Assembly: GCF_000172155.1 (NCBI RefSeq)
Contig: NZ_ABIZ01000001.1
Span: 1,488,001 to 1,552,000 of the forward strand
Direction: 5' to 3'
Length of the DNA: 64,000 nt
From: Verrucomicrobium spinosum DSM 4136 = JCM 18804
GTDB lineage: Bacteria > Verrucomicrobiota > Verrucomicrobiia > Verrucomicrobiales > Verrucomicrobiaceae
The notes under the pieces are model-generated. The model had not been told where the DNA came from, searched no databases, and was given only the letters and a program-made list of their open reading frames with translations. The translations under genes and the position numbers were made by a program. Of this stretch, positions 27,115 through 37,300 are shown in pieces (positions within the stretch are counted from its first letter, which is position 1; every line of letters starts with the position of its first letter).

Positions 27115-28431
27115 ATGAGTGTAATCCTGTTTGAAATCGCGATCATCTTTGTCCTGGTGGTTGCCAACGGAGTGTTTGCCATGGCGGAGATCGCCCTGGT
27201 CTCCTCCAAGCGGAATCGTCTGCGCTCGCTGGCAGAGGCTGGCCACGCCCGTGCCGGGGTGGCCCTGGAGCTGGCGGAGAATCCGAGCCGGTTCCTGGCC
27301 ACGGTGCAGATTGGCATCACGCTGGTGGGGATCCTGACCGGGGTCTATGGAGGGGCCACGTTGTCAGAGCATCTTGTGGTGGTGTTGAGAGAGGTTCCAG
27401 GGTTGCAGCACTATGCGCAGCCGGTCAGCTTTGTGCTGGTGGTGGTGGCCATCACCTACCTTTCGCTCGTGGTGGGGGAGCTTATTCCCAAGCGGCTGGG
27501 GCTGAACCATCCCGAGGGGTATGCGGTGATGCTGGCGCGGCCAATGAGGCGGCTGTCCCGTATTACGGGACCAGCGGTGGATTTCCTGAGCGCTTCTACG
27601 GACGGTATGCTGCGTCTCTTTGGCATCAAGATCACGGAGGAGCAGACCATCTCTGATGAGGAGGTGAAGTCCCTCATGCGGGAGGGGATGCGGGCGGGGG
27701 TCTTCGTGCCCACGGAGTCCAGCATGGTGGAGAACGTTCTCGAACTCGACCACCTGCAGGCGCGGGAACTGATGACGCCGCGCGCGAAGATCATCTGGGT
27801 AAATGCGGATGAGCCCCATGATCTGCTCTGGCACAAGATTGTGGTGAGCGGGCACTCGTACTTCCCAGTGTATGAAGGGCGGCGGGATCATGTGGTGGGA
27901 GTGGTGTCCGTGAAGGCTATTTATGCGAACCTGGCGGCCGGCGTGCCGGTGCGGGTGCGGGATGTCATGACGCCCATGCTGATGACGCCGGACACCACGC
28001 CGGCGTCCAAGCTGCTGGACACCTTCAAGACGTCCGGCAAGCACCTCGCGCTGGTGGTGGATGAGTTCGGCAGCGTCATCGGGCTGGTCACGGTGCATGA
28101 CATCATGGAGGCCATTGTGGGCGATTTCCCCTCCCAGGACGTACGGCTTAAGCCTCGCGCCCTGCGCCGGGACGATGGCTCCTGGCTCATCGATGCGATG
28201 ATGGACTGTGAGACGTTCGAGGAAAGTGTACAGGGCTTCACCCTGCCTCCGGCGGCGGAGCGTGACTATCAGACCTTTGCAGGGTACCTCATGCGCCGCA
28301 TGGGTGGCGTGCCCCAGGAGGCGGACTGGTTCGAGGAACAGGGCTACCGTGTGGAGGTCATCGACATGGACGGCCACCGGGTGGACAAGGTGCTCTTGAT
28401 GCCGGTGAGGGGCGAGGGAGGGGGAAGTTGA
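27115..28431 (+). CDS. CNNM/CorC-HlyC family protein (DUF21, CBS pair, CorC_HlyC)
   Basis: 438 residues. The N-terminal DUF21 membrane domain (residues 1-180, with ANGVFAMAEIALVSSKRNRL) is followed by two CBS motifs (about 200-325: ELMTPRAKIIWVN and VRDVMTPMLMTPD) and a CorC_HlyC domain (345-430). Members are linked to magnesium/cobalt efflux or sodium-driven magnesium transport. The order and length are normal. The start used is the second of two nearby ATGs (27111 is out of frame). A hairpin GTGCCG-CAAG-CGGCAC at 28435-28450 just after the stop might end transcription, though no T run follows. Confidence 0.92.
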   Translation: MSVILFEIAIIFVLVVANGVFAMAEIALVSSKRNRLRSLAEAGHARAGVALELAENPSRFLATVQIGITLVGILTGVYGGATLSEHLVVVLREVPGLQHYAQPVSFVLVVVAITYLSLVVGELIPKRLGLNHPEGYAVMLARPMRRLSRITGPAVDFLSASTDGMLRLFGIKITEEQTISDEEVKSLMREGMRAGVFVPTESSMVENVLELDHLQARELMTPRAKIIWVNADEPHDLLWHKIVVSGHSYFPVYEGRRDHVVGVVSVKAIYANLAAGVPVRVRDVMTPMLMTPDTTPASKLLDTFKTSGKHLALVVDEFGSVIGLVTVHDIMEAIVGDFPSQDVRLKPRALRRDDGSWLIDAMMDCETFEESVQGFTLPPAAERDYQTFAGYLMRRMGGVPQEADWFEEQGYRVEVIDMDGHRVDKVLLMPVRGEGGGS

Positions 28432-28450
28432 GATGTGCCGCAAGCGGCAC

Positions 28451-28553
28451 GTTGAGGCGCTGTGCTGGTTGAGACGCTGTGCTGGTTGAGACGCTGCGCT
28501 GGTTGAGACGCTGCGCTGGTTGATGCGCTGCGCTGGTTGAGGTGCGTTGCTGG
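28451..28553. repeat. 17-bp tandem repeat (minisatellite)
   Basis: Five near-identical copies of GTTGAGACGCTGTGCTG stand head to tail from 28451 to 28535, followed by a degenerate sixth. Differences are single bases (ACGCTG to GCGCTG, TGTGC to TGCGC). It is noncoding, starting 20 bp after the end of the CorC-like gene. Confidence 0.9.
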
Positions 28554-28678
28554 GTTGGGGCGATGGTGGTGGGAGGATAGTTTCCTGAGCCGCCTAAAGG
28601 CGAATGCCATCAGGGAAAAATTGGATGGAGCGATCAACACCGTAGCATGATGAAACTGAGGGCCAAGGGCCCGGGGTC

Positions 28679-30566
28679 GTGCGCTGTGAAGTTGTTACAA
28701 CCCTCCGGAGTGGAAGACTTCGGCCAGATGGTGCCGATGACCGTCTGAGAACTCAACATAACTGCGTCGCCGTGAGGCGGGGTGGGGAGCAATCGAGAGA
28801 ACCATTCAGACCATAATACAAGTGAACACGATTCGGCCTCAATCCTTCGGCGAGCCTGCGACGTCAGGGCGAAGCCATGCTGTTGCCATGAGCGACGGGA
28901 TCCACGCACGGCGAGCCTCGGAGGCTGTGTGTGGGAACGACGGGGTGTTTGGTGATGGTATGTCTGGCAAGGGTAGTGCAGTGAACACAGGAGACCTGTC
29001 AGGACAGGAGGGCGCAAGCCCTCTGACAGGAGTCAGAGCTGCCATAGTAGCGTTGAACCCGGGTAATTCCGGTGGAGCCAAGGGCGGCAGGAAAGCAGAT
29101 GCTTCGAAGGAAAGACCGTGTGAAGAAAGCTGCCCGTCAGTTTCGGCAACGGATAAACAAGGGCAAGAGGACCTGTGGATCAAACACAGGGCCAAACACG
29201 GGGTCTGGAGTGAGAAGATACTGGAGGCCCTGGCAAACGGGGTCAAAGGAAAGGTGTGGTTCAGCCTCATGGACAAGGTCCATGGGGAGCGAACCCTCCG
29301 GATGGCCTGGGAGCAGGTGCAGTCCAACGCAGGGGCCTGTGGTCCCGCCTTGCGGGAGCATCAGTGTGGGACACTTCGCCAAAGACAGCCAGAAGCGGCT
29401 GCTCGCCGTGAAGGAGCACCTCCAAGAAGGTTCCTACGTTCCCAGTGCTGTTAAACGGGTGTGGATCCCCAAAGCTGGAGGCGATGGCAAGCGGCCGCTG
29501 GGCATTCCCACGGTGCGCGACCGCGTGGTGCAGACAGCGCTCAAGATGGTGATTGAACCAATCTTTGAGCATGAGTTTGCGCCGCACAGTTATGGGTTCC
29601 GACCTGGACGTGGTTGTAAAGACGCGTTGCGTCGCGTGGATGGACTGCTCAAGGGCGGTTTGGTCCATGTGGTGGACGTGGACATTAAAGGGTACTTCGA
29701 CAGCATCCCGCACGGGCGGCTGCTGGCGCTGGTCAAGGAGCGCATCTGCGATGGGAAGGTGCTTGGCCTGGTGGAGTCGATGCTCAAGCAGGGAGTGATG
29801 GAACAGATGGGAGAGGTGGAAGGGACCGAGGGGGATGCAGGCACGCCGCAAGGCGGGGTCATCAGTCCGCTTCTGGCCAACATCTACCTCAACCCGCTGG
29901 ACTGGCTCATGAGTCAGAAAGGGCTGGAAATGGTGCGATACGCTGATGACATGGTCATCCTGTGTGAGAGCGCCACGAAGGTCCAGGAGGCCTATGAGAT
30001 CCTGCGTGAGTGGTGTCACCGGGCTTGAGCTGCATCCTCAGAAAACAAAGATCGTGGACATGGGGCAACCCAAGGCGAGCTTTGAGTTCCTTGGCTACAG
30101 GTTCTTTCGCAGCGAGCACGACGGGAAGATCAAACGGTACATCCGGCCCCGGAGTGTGAAGAAGGTCAAAAGGCAGATCAAGCCAATGACCAAGCGAGCC
30201 AACGGAAAGAGCCTCAACGCCATCATTGCTCGGGTGAACCCTGTGATGAGAGGTGTATACGGTTATTTTGCGCAGGCCGAAGAGGCTTCACTTGAGGCGC
30301 TGGATGGCTGGATGAGAGGCCGGTTGCGAAGCATTTTGCGACATAGATGCAATCGACCAGGTCGAGCCCGCGGGAAAGATCACCAGAGATGGCCCAACCA
30401 CTACTTTGAAGAACTTGGGCTCTACAGCCTGAAGAGAGCCCAAGAAGAAGCTTACGCCAGTCTCCGTAGAGGAGCCAACTGCTGACGGAAAGCCGGATGC
30501 GGGAGATCCGCCAGTCCGGTTTGGAGGGAGGGGCGGCGCAAACCAATGCGTCGTTCCTACCCCTAT
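28679..30566 (+). mobile_element. Group II intron (probably class C), 1888 bp
   Basis: The intron begins GTGCG, the group II consensus, and ends CCTACCCCTAT. Boundaries come from the uninterrupted copy: there, ...CCGGAGTC is followed at once by ATACCAG, and here ...CCGGGGTC is followed by the intron and then ATACCAG at 30567. Near the 3' end, 30491-30521 matches domain V (AGCCGGATGCGG, GAGA loop, TCCGCCAGTCCGGTT). Insertion directly behind a hairpin (GGGCC-AAG-GGCCC, 28661-28673) is what class C introns do. The RNA core looks intact but the encoded protein is broken. Confidence 0.88.
29101..30485 (+). pseudogene. Group II intron reverse transcriptase/maturase, broken by two frameshifts
   Basis: Three frames are needed to read the protein. 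Frame one holds the N-terminus (EDLWIKHRAKHGVWSEKILE ... WEQVQSNAGACG). Near 29344 the frame changes to FAKDSQKRLLAVKEHLQEGS and runs through the RT core with the active site MVRYADDMVIL. At about 30020 it changes again to GLELHPQKTKIVDMGQP and the maturase domain up to 30485. At the first break a 14-bp palindrome (CCCGCCTTGCGGGA, 29344-29357) stands where GVDG codons are expected. The exact start is unclear; 29101 is approximate. Without a helper protein this copy should not move. Confidence 0.85.
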
Positions 30567-30732
30567 ATACCAGACGCCATGATGGTGTGGATCAGTGTCT
30601 TTCTCGTGGCACCAGGCACGTTGCCTGTTGAGCCCGCCGTCATGGCGTCTGCCATCACTCCGGGCTTTCAGCCCTCAGCTCGTTCGCAAAAGGGAAATCA
30701 TCGGCCTGGTTACCTTTTCCCTGTTGGCATTG

Positions 30733-30761
30733 GCCTAAAGGCGGTACTCCAACCCTGCTGC
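30733..30761 (-). repeat. Hairpin repeat GCAGCAGGGTTGGAGTACCG with CCGCC-TTTA-GGC stem
   Basis: On the minus strand this reads GCAGCAGGGTTGGAGTACCG followed by a stem that merges with the CCAATGCC end of module C. Other members stand at 54462-54488, 57858-57888, 58239-58269 and 58394-58424, with compensating base changes in the stem. Confidence 0.8.
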
Positions 30762-30834
30762 GGATCTTGATCGGGGTTTGGGAGCGGATGGGCGCTGTTC
30801 GGGCGCTTTGCCCATAACCCTTAACGTCCACCCC

Positions 30835-31221
30835 CTAACCCTTTACTCGCTTTGCCGCCTGCTTCTTCGTGGGCGCCTTCTTCGCCGCAACCTTTTTCGC
30901 TGGCTGCTGCTTCTTTGCCGTCTTGGTCGTTCCTGCGCCCTTTGCCCCCTCTGCCGTCGCAGCCGCTGCCGCCAGCGCTGCGGCCTTTTTCCGGGCCCGG
31001 GCCTTGCGCATGCGTTCGCGATTGTACACCCGGTACTCCTCCGGATGGTTCTCCCGCCACTTTTTCACCGCGGCGCGGTTGCTTTTGATGCCTTCCTCGG
31101 TCTTGCGGTGGGTCTGGCGGGCTTCCAGCTTGCGCTCCCGGAACTCCGCGTCCTCGGCATAACGACGCCGCTGGGCGGCGTTGATGGCGGCGCGTTGTTT
31201 CTCGGGGTCGGCGTAGGGCAT
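30835..31221 (-). CDS. Small basic protein with histone H1-like Lys/Ala-rich tail
   Basis: 128 residues from the ATG at 31221 (MPYADPEKQRAAINAAQRRR); upstream in-frame starts run into heptanucleotide repeat DNA and are rejected. The N-terminal ~80 residues are strongly charged and helical (RRRYAEDAEFRERKLEARQT). The tail consists of AlgP/H1-like PAKKVAAKKAPTKKQAAKR repeats. Such tails bind DNA without sequence preference. It may be a nucleoid-associated protein or regulator; no known family is recognised for the N-terminal part. The gene stands alone. Confidence 0.7.
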   Translation of the reverse strand: MPYADPEKQRAAINAAQRRRYAEDAEFRERKLEARQTHRKTEEGIKSNRAAVKKWRENHPEEYRVYNRERMRKARARKKAAALAAAAATAEGAKGAGTTKTAKKQQPAKKVAAKKAPTKKQAAKRVKG

Positions 31222-31273
31222 GGCGCAGCATATTGACCGTGAACGGGTCTGCAAGGAAAACGGAAGGCGGTTC

Positions 31274-31318
31274 CTGGTGTCTGGTGCCTGGTGTTTGAAG
31301 TTTGAAGTTTGAAGTTTG
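31274..31318. repeat. Composite heptanucleotide repeat (CTGGTGT then TTGAAGT)
   Basis: Three copies of CTGGTGY are followed without a gap by three and a half copies of TTGAAGT, so two different 7-bp units keep one register. It is noncoding, 53 bp upstream of the basic-protein gene. The rest of 31222-31898 (about 680 bp) holds no gene that I can support. It must contain the promoter of the cassette region on the plus strand, but I could not assign boxes with confidence. Confidence 0.85.
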
Positions 31319-31898
31319 CCCGGCCAGCGCCCATCCCGCACCTCCCGAAGTCCCCATGGGGCGGGTGTTGTTTCACTAAACCCGCCAAAATTTCACATAA
31401 AACTTCAACTTCCTGCTTCTCATTCTGAAAAAATGTGTAGAATGGCGGGGTGTGAATTCGTTCGCACCGCCCAGTAGCACGAATGTATCCGAACTGACAA
31501 AGGTTTCTCATAACTGACACACCTTGTTCATTCAGAGAGCGTTCCAGATACCGGGTGATCCCAGCAGAAATCTCGCGGTTTAAAAGCGTAAAACAGCGTC
31601 TTCACGAATACCTGAAGGCGCTCCCGGGAAAAGTCCTAGCATGGACTTGGGGCAATGCCTGAAGGGTGAATTTGCCAAAGCCTGGTGGCCAGCCTCCCTG
31701 ATGGTGAAAATGTGTCGCACCAATGTTGTAAGACACGTGTGTTTGTGTGGAGTAAAAAATCGATGTTTATTCCTCATGGCAAACGGCTTTGGTGGGTGGA
31801 AAATCCCTTATAATGAGTGTTTTAGGCGGCTTGATGCGTGTGTCGATACTGTAACAAGCTGTTAGTTCTAAGGTTGAGATTTTAGGTAATTACAAAGC

Positions 31899-34349
31899 AT
31901 GCCCCCACGCTTTGTAGTTGTTCTTACCCTCTTGAGCCTGCTGCCTGCATCGCTGTATTCAGACACGATTGTGGCCAAAGGCAGCGGCAACTGGCATGAT
32001 CCTCTCATCTGGGATCCTGAGTTCAGACCCCTTACGGGCACGAACGGAAGTGACAGTGTTCTGATCGGCACGGATGAGAACGGTGTGGCGCGGATCGTGA
32101 CCTGGGTGGCCGGGACCAGCGGGGGAGTGGGCAACACCAATTCCACGAATGGGGCGAGCGCTGACTTCGGTGTCGATAACGGCAATACCATCACCGTGGA
32201 TGGTGGGATCCTCGCCCACACCAAGGGCACGAACTGGGTGCGCATCGGCAACTGGGGTGAAGGCACTCTGGATATCAAGGACGGCAAGGTGTTTTTCCCC
32301 GTGGGCGAGGTCCACGTGGGGACGCACGGGACTGCGGCAAATGGGATCATCCGCATCGGTGACGGCACAGGGGCGGCGGGTTCCGCAGTGATGAACTTGT
32401 GGGCCACGGCGGATGGCAACTGGAGCGGGCAGACCACCGCGCTGAACCTGGGCAAGCAGCAGAGCGCAACCTTCTATGGCAGCGCGGGATTCATCACCAT
32501 TGAATCCGATGGCTTGCTGGAAGGTGGCGCTCATACCACGACGTGGGACGACACCAAAAAAGTTTGGAATTACAACCAGAGCGTCACCCGCATCGGCTTC
32601 TACCCCTCCGCAGTGGAGAGCGTGTTGTTGATCAAGGCCGGAGGGCGGTTCAACGCCCGTGGCACGGTGGAGATGGGGTCAGCCGGAGCGTTGAACGGGA
32701 TGACGTCCAAGGGGCTGCTGCATCTGGACGGGGAGGGGGCGCTGATGACGATGGACTTTGGCGAATTGAACATCGGGCGGGATGGCGTGGGACGCATGAT
32801 CATCGAGAACTCCGCCCAGTTCATCAAGAGTACCAACGCCCTGGACACCACCAGCGGGGTGATTCCGAAGGGATTTGGAAACAACCTTGGCAGGGCCGCC
32901 ACCGGGGCCGGCACGCTTACCATCCGTACCAATGGCAAGTTCATCCGCGATACGGGCGGGAACGTGGGGGATTTCTACATCGGCGCGAACGGGCAGGGGA
33001 CCATTTATATTGAAACCGGTGGGGAGTTTATCAACCGCTCCACGAACTGGGACTGGATCGCCGTGGCCGCAGGCAGCGTGGGGAAGGTGTATGTGAGCTC
33101 GGGCGGCCTGTACAGCGTGACCACCGGGGCCAACATCGTGGTGGGCCGGGATGCGGCCAATGCCACGCTGGCGGCGGCATCGGGGTTAATTGAAATAGAC
33201 GGCGGATCCCTGGTCAGTGGCGGGGATGTGCACATCGGGCAGGACGGGAGCGGCACCCTCCGTCTGATCTCCGGCCGGGCGGAGATGAACAAGCTCTCCA
33301 TGGGCCGCGGTGCGGGCACCAGCCTGGTGGAGGTGCAGAGCGGGGAGATGCTCATCAAGGGGAACCTTTTCGTCGCGGGGGACACGGGCGACTACTCCAC
33401 GAACACGAGTCTCGGCACGGCCACCTTCAACCAGAGCGGCGGCACCGTCACCGCCACGAACGCCCTCTCCATCGGTTTGGGCACGAACCACACCGGCACC
33501 GTAAACCTCACTGGCGGCGAGATGTACCACAAGGTGAGCGACGTCACCGTGGGGGAGAAGGGCACCGGGTACTTCTACGTCGGAGCCAATGCGAAGTTCT
33601 ATGACGAGGCCACGGCAAGCGATGCCTATCTGTTCGTCGGCCGGTTGAATGGTTCCCAGGGCACCATGATCGTGGACGGCTATGTGGAGAAGCAGAATGC
33701 CAGCGTCCGCGTGGGCCATGGCAATGATGCCGCCGGCACGGAGAACAACACCACCGGGCGTGGCTTGCTGGGGGGCTCTGGCACCATCAAGTCCCCCGGC
33801 GGCGTGTACATTGGCAGCTATGGCACCCTCACTGGCGGCACCATGACCTCTGTGGGTGCGCTCAGCATCCAGGGGAATCTGAACCTCGTCACCAATACCG
33901 GGGCCGCCTCGCAGAGCACGCTCTTTGTGAACTTCGACAGCTCCAGCCCCCTGGGCGCAGACCGCATCATCGTCACCGGTGAGATCTATGTGGACGGTGC
34001 CCGCATTGATGGCACCTGGGGCGGCGGCGAGACCGGGCTGGAAAGCCGCTACTGGCTCGTCCTCAGTGATACCGGCCTGGGCCTCTCTGACTTCTTCACG
34101 AACATGGTGTGGGACTCCGACCACTACCTGGCCTCTGACTACTCGAACATGGGCGCGGACGGCTTCGTCAACATCGGCGGCATGGACTACGCCATGTTCT
34201 ACCAGGCGGACTTTGACACCGGCGCCCTCACGGGAGGGAATGACCTCATGCTCTCCGCCATGGGGGCGGTGCCTGAGCCGGGTATTTCCTCGCTCGCCGT
34301 CCTGGGTCTCACCTGCCTCCTCATGCGCCGCCGCCGCACCCGCCGGTAA
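31899..34349 (+). CDS. PEP-CTERM surface protein with beta-helix repeats, passenger of cassette 1
   Basis: 816 residues. A signal peptide (residues 1-22, VVLTLLSLLPASLYS) is followed by many imperfect Gly/Thr-rich strands such as VRIGNWGEGTLDIKDG, LNIGRDGVGRMIIENS and VHIGQDGSGTLRLISG, which suggest a parallel beta-helix as in autotransporter passengers. The C-terminus has the PEP-CTERM signal: VPEPG, a hydrophobic helix (ISSLAVLGLTCLLM) and the RRRRTRR tail. By family knowledge PEP-CTERM proteins are cut by an exosortase and reach the surface or matrix. It lies 39 bp upstream of cassette gene A1. Function beyond structure is unknown. Confidence 0.88.
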   Translation: MPPRFVVVLTLLSLLPASLYSDTIVAKGSGNWHDPLIWDPEFRPLTGTNGSDSVLIGTDENGVARIVTWVAGTSGGVGNTNSTNGASADFGVDNGNTITVDGGILAHTKGTNWVRIGNWGEGTLDIKDGKVFFPVGEVHVGTHGTAANGIIRIGDGTGAAGSAVMNLWATADGNWSGQTTALNLGKQQSATFYGSAGFITIESDGLLEGGAHTTTWDDTKKVWNYNQSVTRIGFYPSAVESVLLIKAGGRFNARGTVEMGSAGALNGMTSKGLLHLDGEGALMTMDFGELNIGRDGVGRMIIENSAQFIKSTNALDTTSGVIPKGFGNNLGRAATGAGTLTIRTNGKFIRDTGGNVGDFYIGANGQGTIYIETGGEFINRSTNWDWIAVAAGSVGKVYVSSGGLYSVTTGANIVVGRDAANATLAAASGLIEIDGGSLVSGGDVHIGQDGSGTLRLISGRAEMNKLSMGRGAGTSLVEVQSGEMLIKGNLFVAGDTGDYSTNTSLGTATFNQSGGTVTATNALSIGLGTNHTGTVNLTGGEMYHKVSDVTVGEKGTGYFYVGANAKFYDEATASDAYLFVGRLNGSQGTMIVDGYVEKQNASVRVGHGNDAAGTENNTTGRGLLGGSGTIKSPGGVYIGSYGTLTGGTMTSVGALSIQGNLNLVTNTGAASQSTLFVNFDSSSPLGADRIIVTGEIYVDGARIDGTWGGGETGLESRYWLVLSDTGLGLSDFFTNMVWDSDHYLASDYSNMGADGFVNIGGMDYAMFYQADFDTGALTGGNDLMLSAMGAVPEPGISSLAVLGLTCLLMRRRRTRR

Positions 34350-34388
34350 TACGCCGCGGAGTCTTTGAAATAACTTTGCCCTTGCCTG

Positions 34389-37300
34389 ATGAAGACCCCC
34401 TTCTCACATCCGGATCGCAAACGCCCGCACCCGCCGCGTGGCATTGCCCTCATCATGGTGCTGGTGGCCGTGGCCGTGGTGGCCATGCTCGTGCTCGCCT
34501 TCCTGGCGGAGGTGCGCACAGAGCACCGCTCCGCCTCCGCCTACTCGAACATCACGGAGGCGCGCACCCTCTCTGAGCTGCCGGTGAACATGGCCATCGG
34601 CCAGATCCGCCGCGCCACAGAGCAGAACGGCCTGGAGAAGACCTGGGCCTCCCAGCCCGGCATGATCCGCGTGTTCGGCACCGAGTCGGATGTGCAGAAC
34701 CACAGCGTGCGCGCCAAGACTGTGGCGCTGTACAAGCTCTACTCAGACGACGCCATGGTCGTCACCCCGCCCAATGCCACCGGCACCGCCAACGGCATGG
34801 CGCTGAATACGGTGAAGTCCGCCATCAACACGGATGTCGGCGATCTCGCCACCTGGCAGACCGTGCCCGGCCTGTATGTGGACATGAATGAGCCCGCCGC
34901 CGTCATGGCCCCTGGGGCGGACCGCGTGCAGACCGTCTTCCCCATCAGCGATCCCCGCGCCGTCTTCGCCCGCAACGGCGGGCTGCCCGTGGATGGCTAC
35001 AAGGTGGATGGCAACGCCGTGCCCGGCACCGTGGCCCCCACAAGTGTGGATGATGTGAGCACCCGCCTGCCCATGCCGGTGAAGTGGATGTATGTGCTGG
35101 CAGATGGCCACGTGCTCGTGCCCACGGGCGGGAACAAGGAGGACGGCCTCACCTTTGGCGGCAACGGCGCGGTCGCTCCCACCAGGCAGAACCCCATCGT
35201 CGGGCGCGTCGCTTTCTGGACGGATGATGAGAGCACCAAGATCAATGTGAACACCGCCACCGAGGGCTCAGCATGGGATGTGCCCCGCTTCTTCAATGGC
35301 ACCACGGCCCGGTTTGCCCGCTACCAGCCGGCGCAGAATGAATACTCCCGCTACCCCGGGCATCCTGCGCAGACGGCGCTCAGCCCCGTGTTCCAGGCGT
35401 TTGGCCAGCAGCTCGTGGTCAGCCCCGCGCTGAGTGACACGCAGCTCGCCACCGTGCTGCAGCGCTACCACCAGATCAGCCCGCGCGTGCCCTGGGGCGG
35501 CAGCTATGGCGGGACGAAGATGCCCTCCGTCGTGCTCGTGCCGGACAAGGACGACCGCCTCTACACCACGCTGGATGAGCTCGTTTTCAACCGGAACCGC
35601 GGCATGCAGGATCCCGCGCTCACGCAGCAGGACATGGCCACCGCGCGGTTTTTCCTCACACCCCACAGCCGCGCCCCGGAGCTGAATCTCTTCAACCAGC
35701 CGCGTGTCATGCTCTGGCCCATCTCTGCCGAGCCGACTGAGCGCAACGCGAAGGACAAGCTCCTTGCCTTCGTCGGCACCGGCGGTGGCAAGCCGTGGTA
35801 CTTCACCCGGCTGAAGAACTTCAAGACCGTGGATGATGCCGGCACGGGGCAGAAGATCCGCGGGGATCTGGACCTGGACAGCTCCTCCGTCACCGGTGCC
35901 CTGGCGCGGAACCGCCAGCTCTATGAGAACCACCTCGTCCCTCTCACCGGCGGCACCGGCGGCGGCGGGCAGGCGCGGGACATCCCCGGCTTCGGAGGGA
36001 ACTTTGCGGCCAAGTACACCGTGCCCCGTCGCAACCAGATCCTCACAGAGATGGTGGACTTCATGCGCTGGTCTGTGAACAGCTACAGCACCGGGCTGGC
36101 CCCCACCTACACCTACCTGCCGCCGCGCGTGGGCGACCGCCGGGGCGAGTCCTCCGCCGTGCCGCTGGTTCCAGGAAATGATACCAAGGGCTTCGGCCGC
36201 TTCAACACCCTCTCAGAGGTCGCCCTCGTCTTCATGGCGACGAACAAGAACCCAGACACGGGCGCGACGACGCGCATGCAGGCCTTCCTGGCGCTGGAGC
36301 CGTTCAACCCCACGTCCGGCGCGCCGGGTGCGACGTCGAACATGCGCTACCGCATCACCGGGCTCAATACCCTGGGGGTGAACGGGCGCTCCATGGCCTT
36401 CCCCGCCGTGGACACCATCCGCTGCAACACCGCTGCCGGCTATCTGGACTCCGCCGGGGCCACGGCGTTCTCCGGCTTTGCCTCCCAGTTCAAGAAGGCC
36501 AATCTCAGCTCCACCGCGGCCGACCAGTTCGCCACCGCCACGCGCCAGATGGCGCGGAACAACGAGGACAACAACTTCCCCTTCTACAGCGGCTTCGTCA
36601 CCACCGGCACGGCCACGGAGTTCAACTTTGACGGCGGCAGCTTCACCATTGAGATCCTGAGTGGTTTCCCGAAACCCGAGGAGGCCGAGGTCATCCAGAC
36701 CCTGCACATCACCTTCCCGCCCGCCACGCTCAAGGTGCCCCGCCTGGTGAATGAGGACTTCAACAACCTCACCAAGCGCACCCAGGGTGACGCGAACAGC
36801 TTTGTGAAGACGCTCATCCAGGATGGCGACATCACCCGCAGTGTGGAGATCGATGTGAACGGCCCGACCAGAGGGGACCTGCGCATTCTCTCCGCCATGC
36901 GGGACGTGCCCGCCACCTGGTACACCCCGCACCCGCGCTATGCGGACAAGGAGGTGGAGCGCCTGCACTTCCTGCGCCAGGGCAACCAGATGGTGTACGG
37001 CCAGTTCGGCCCCGGGGACTCTGCGAGCGGTCCGCTGGGCCTCTCCCGCTCGGATCTGCGCGCGGCCACTGTGAACACCGCCGGCACCCTGGTGAAGGGC
37101 GTCTGGTATGGGCGCGACTCCATCCCTGCGGTCATGCGCGGGCAGGACGGCGTGTCCAACTCCCTCGGCCGCCCCGGGGACTTCGACAACGGCGCCGGCC
37201 GCGTGGAGGACGGCCCCTACATCAACAAGGCGGATGAGAACAACGTGGTGACCAACAGCCAGGCGGAGGACGGTGACCTCGGTTACTTCAGCCGGCACGG

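Larger units (their letters stand above)
28603..30733. repeat. Dispersed repeat module, copy C, split by a group II intron
   Basis: The ends are AATGCCATCAGGGAAAA at 28603-28619 and the complement TTTTCCCTGTTGGCATTGG at 30715-30733. Without the intron it is about 243 bp. It lies in opposite orientation to copy A: 28622-28678 matches the complement of 23395-23470, and 30660-30705 matches the complement of 21835-21885. It contains no gene of its own. Confidence 0.8.

Noticed and set aside
28435-28450. Hairpin after the CorC-like gene as a terminator
   Set aside because: The stem is only 6 bp with no T run; it is mentioned with the gene but not called.
28822-29100. Start of the intron reverse transcriptase at 28822
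   Set aside because: The first ~90 residues match nothing expected in such proteins and lie in the structured intron RNA region.
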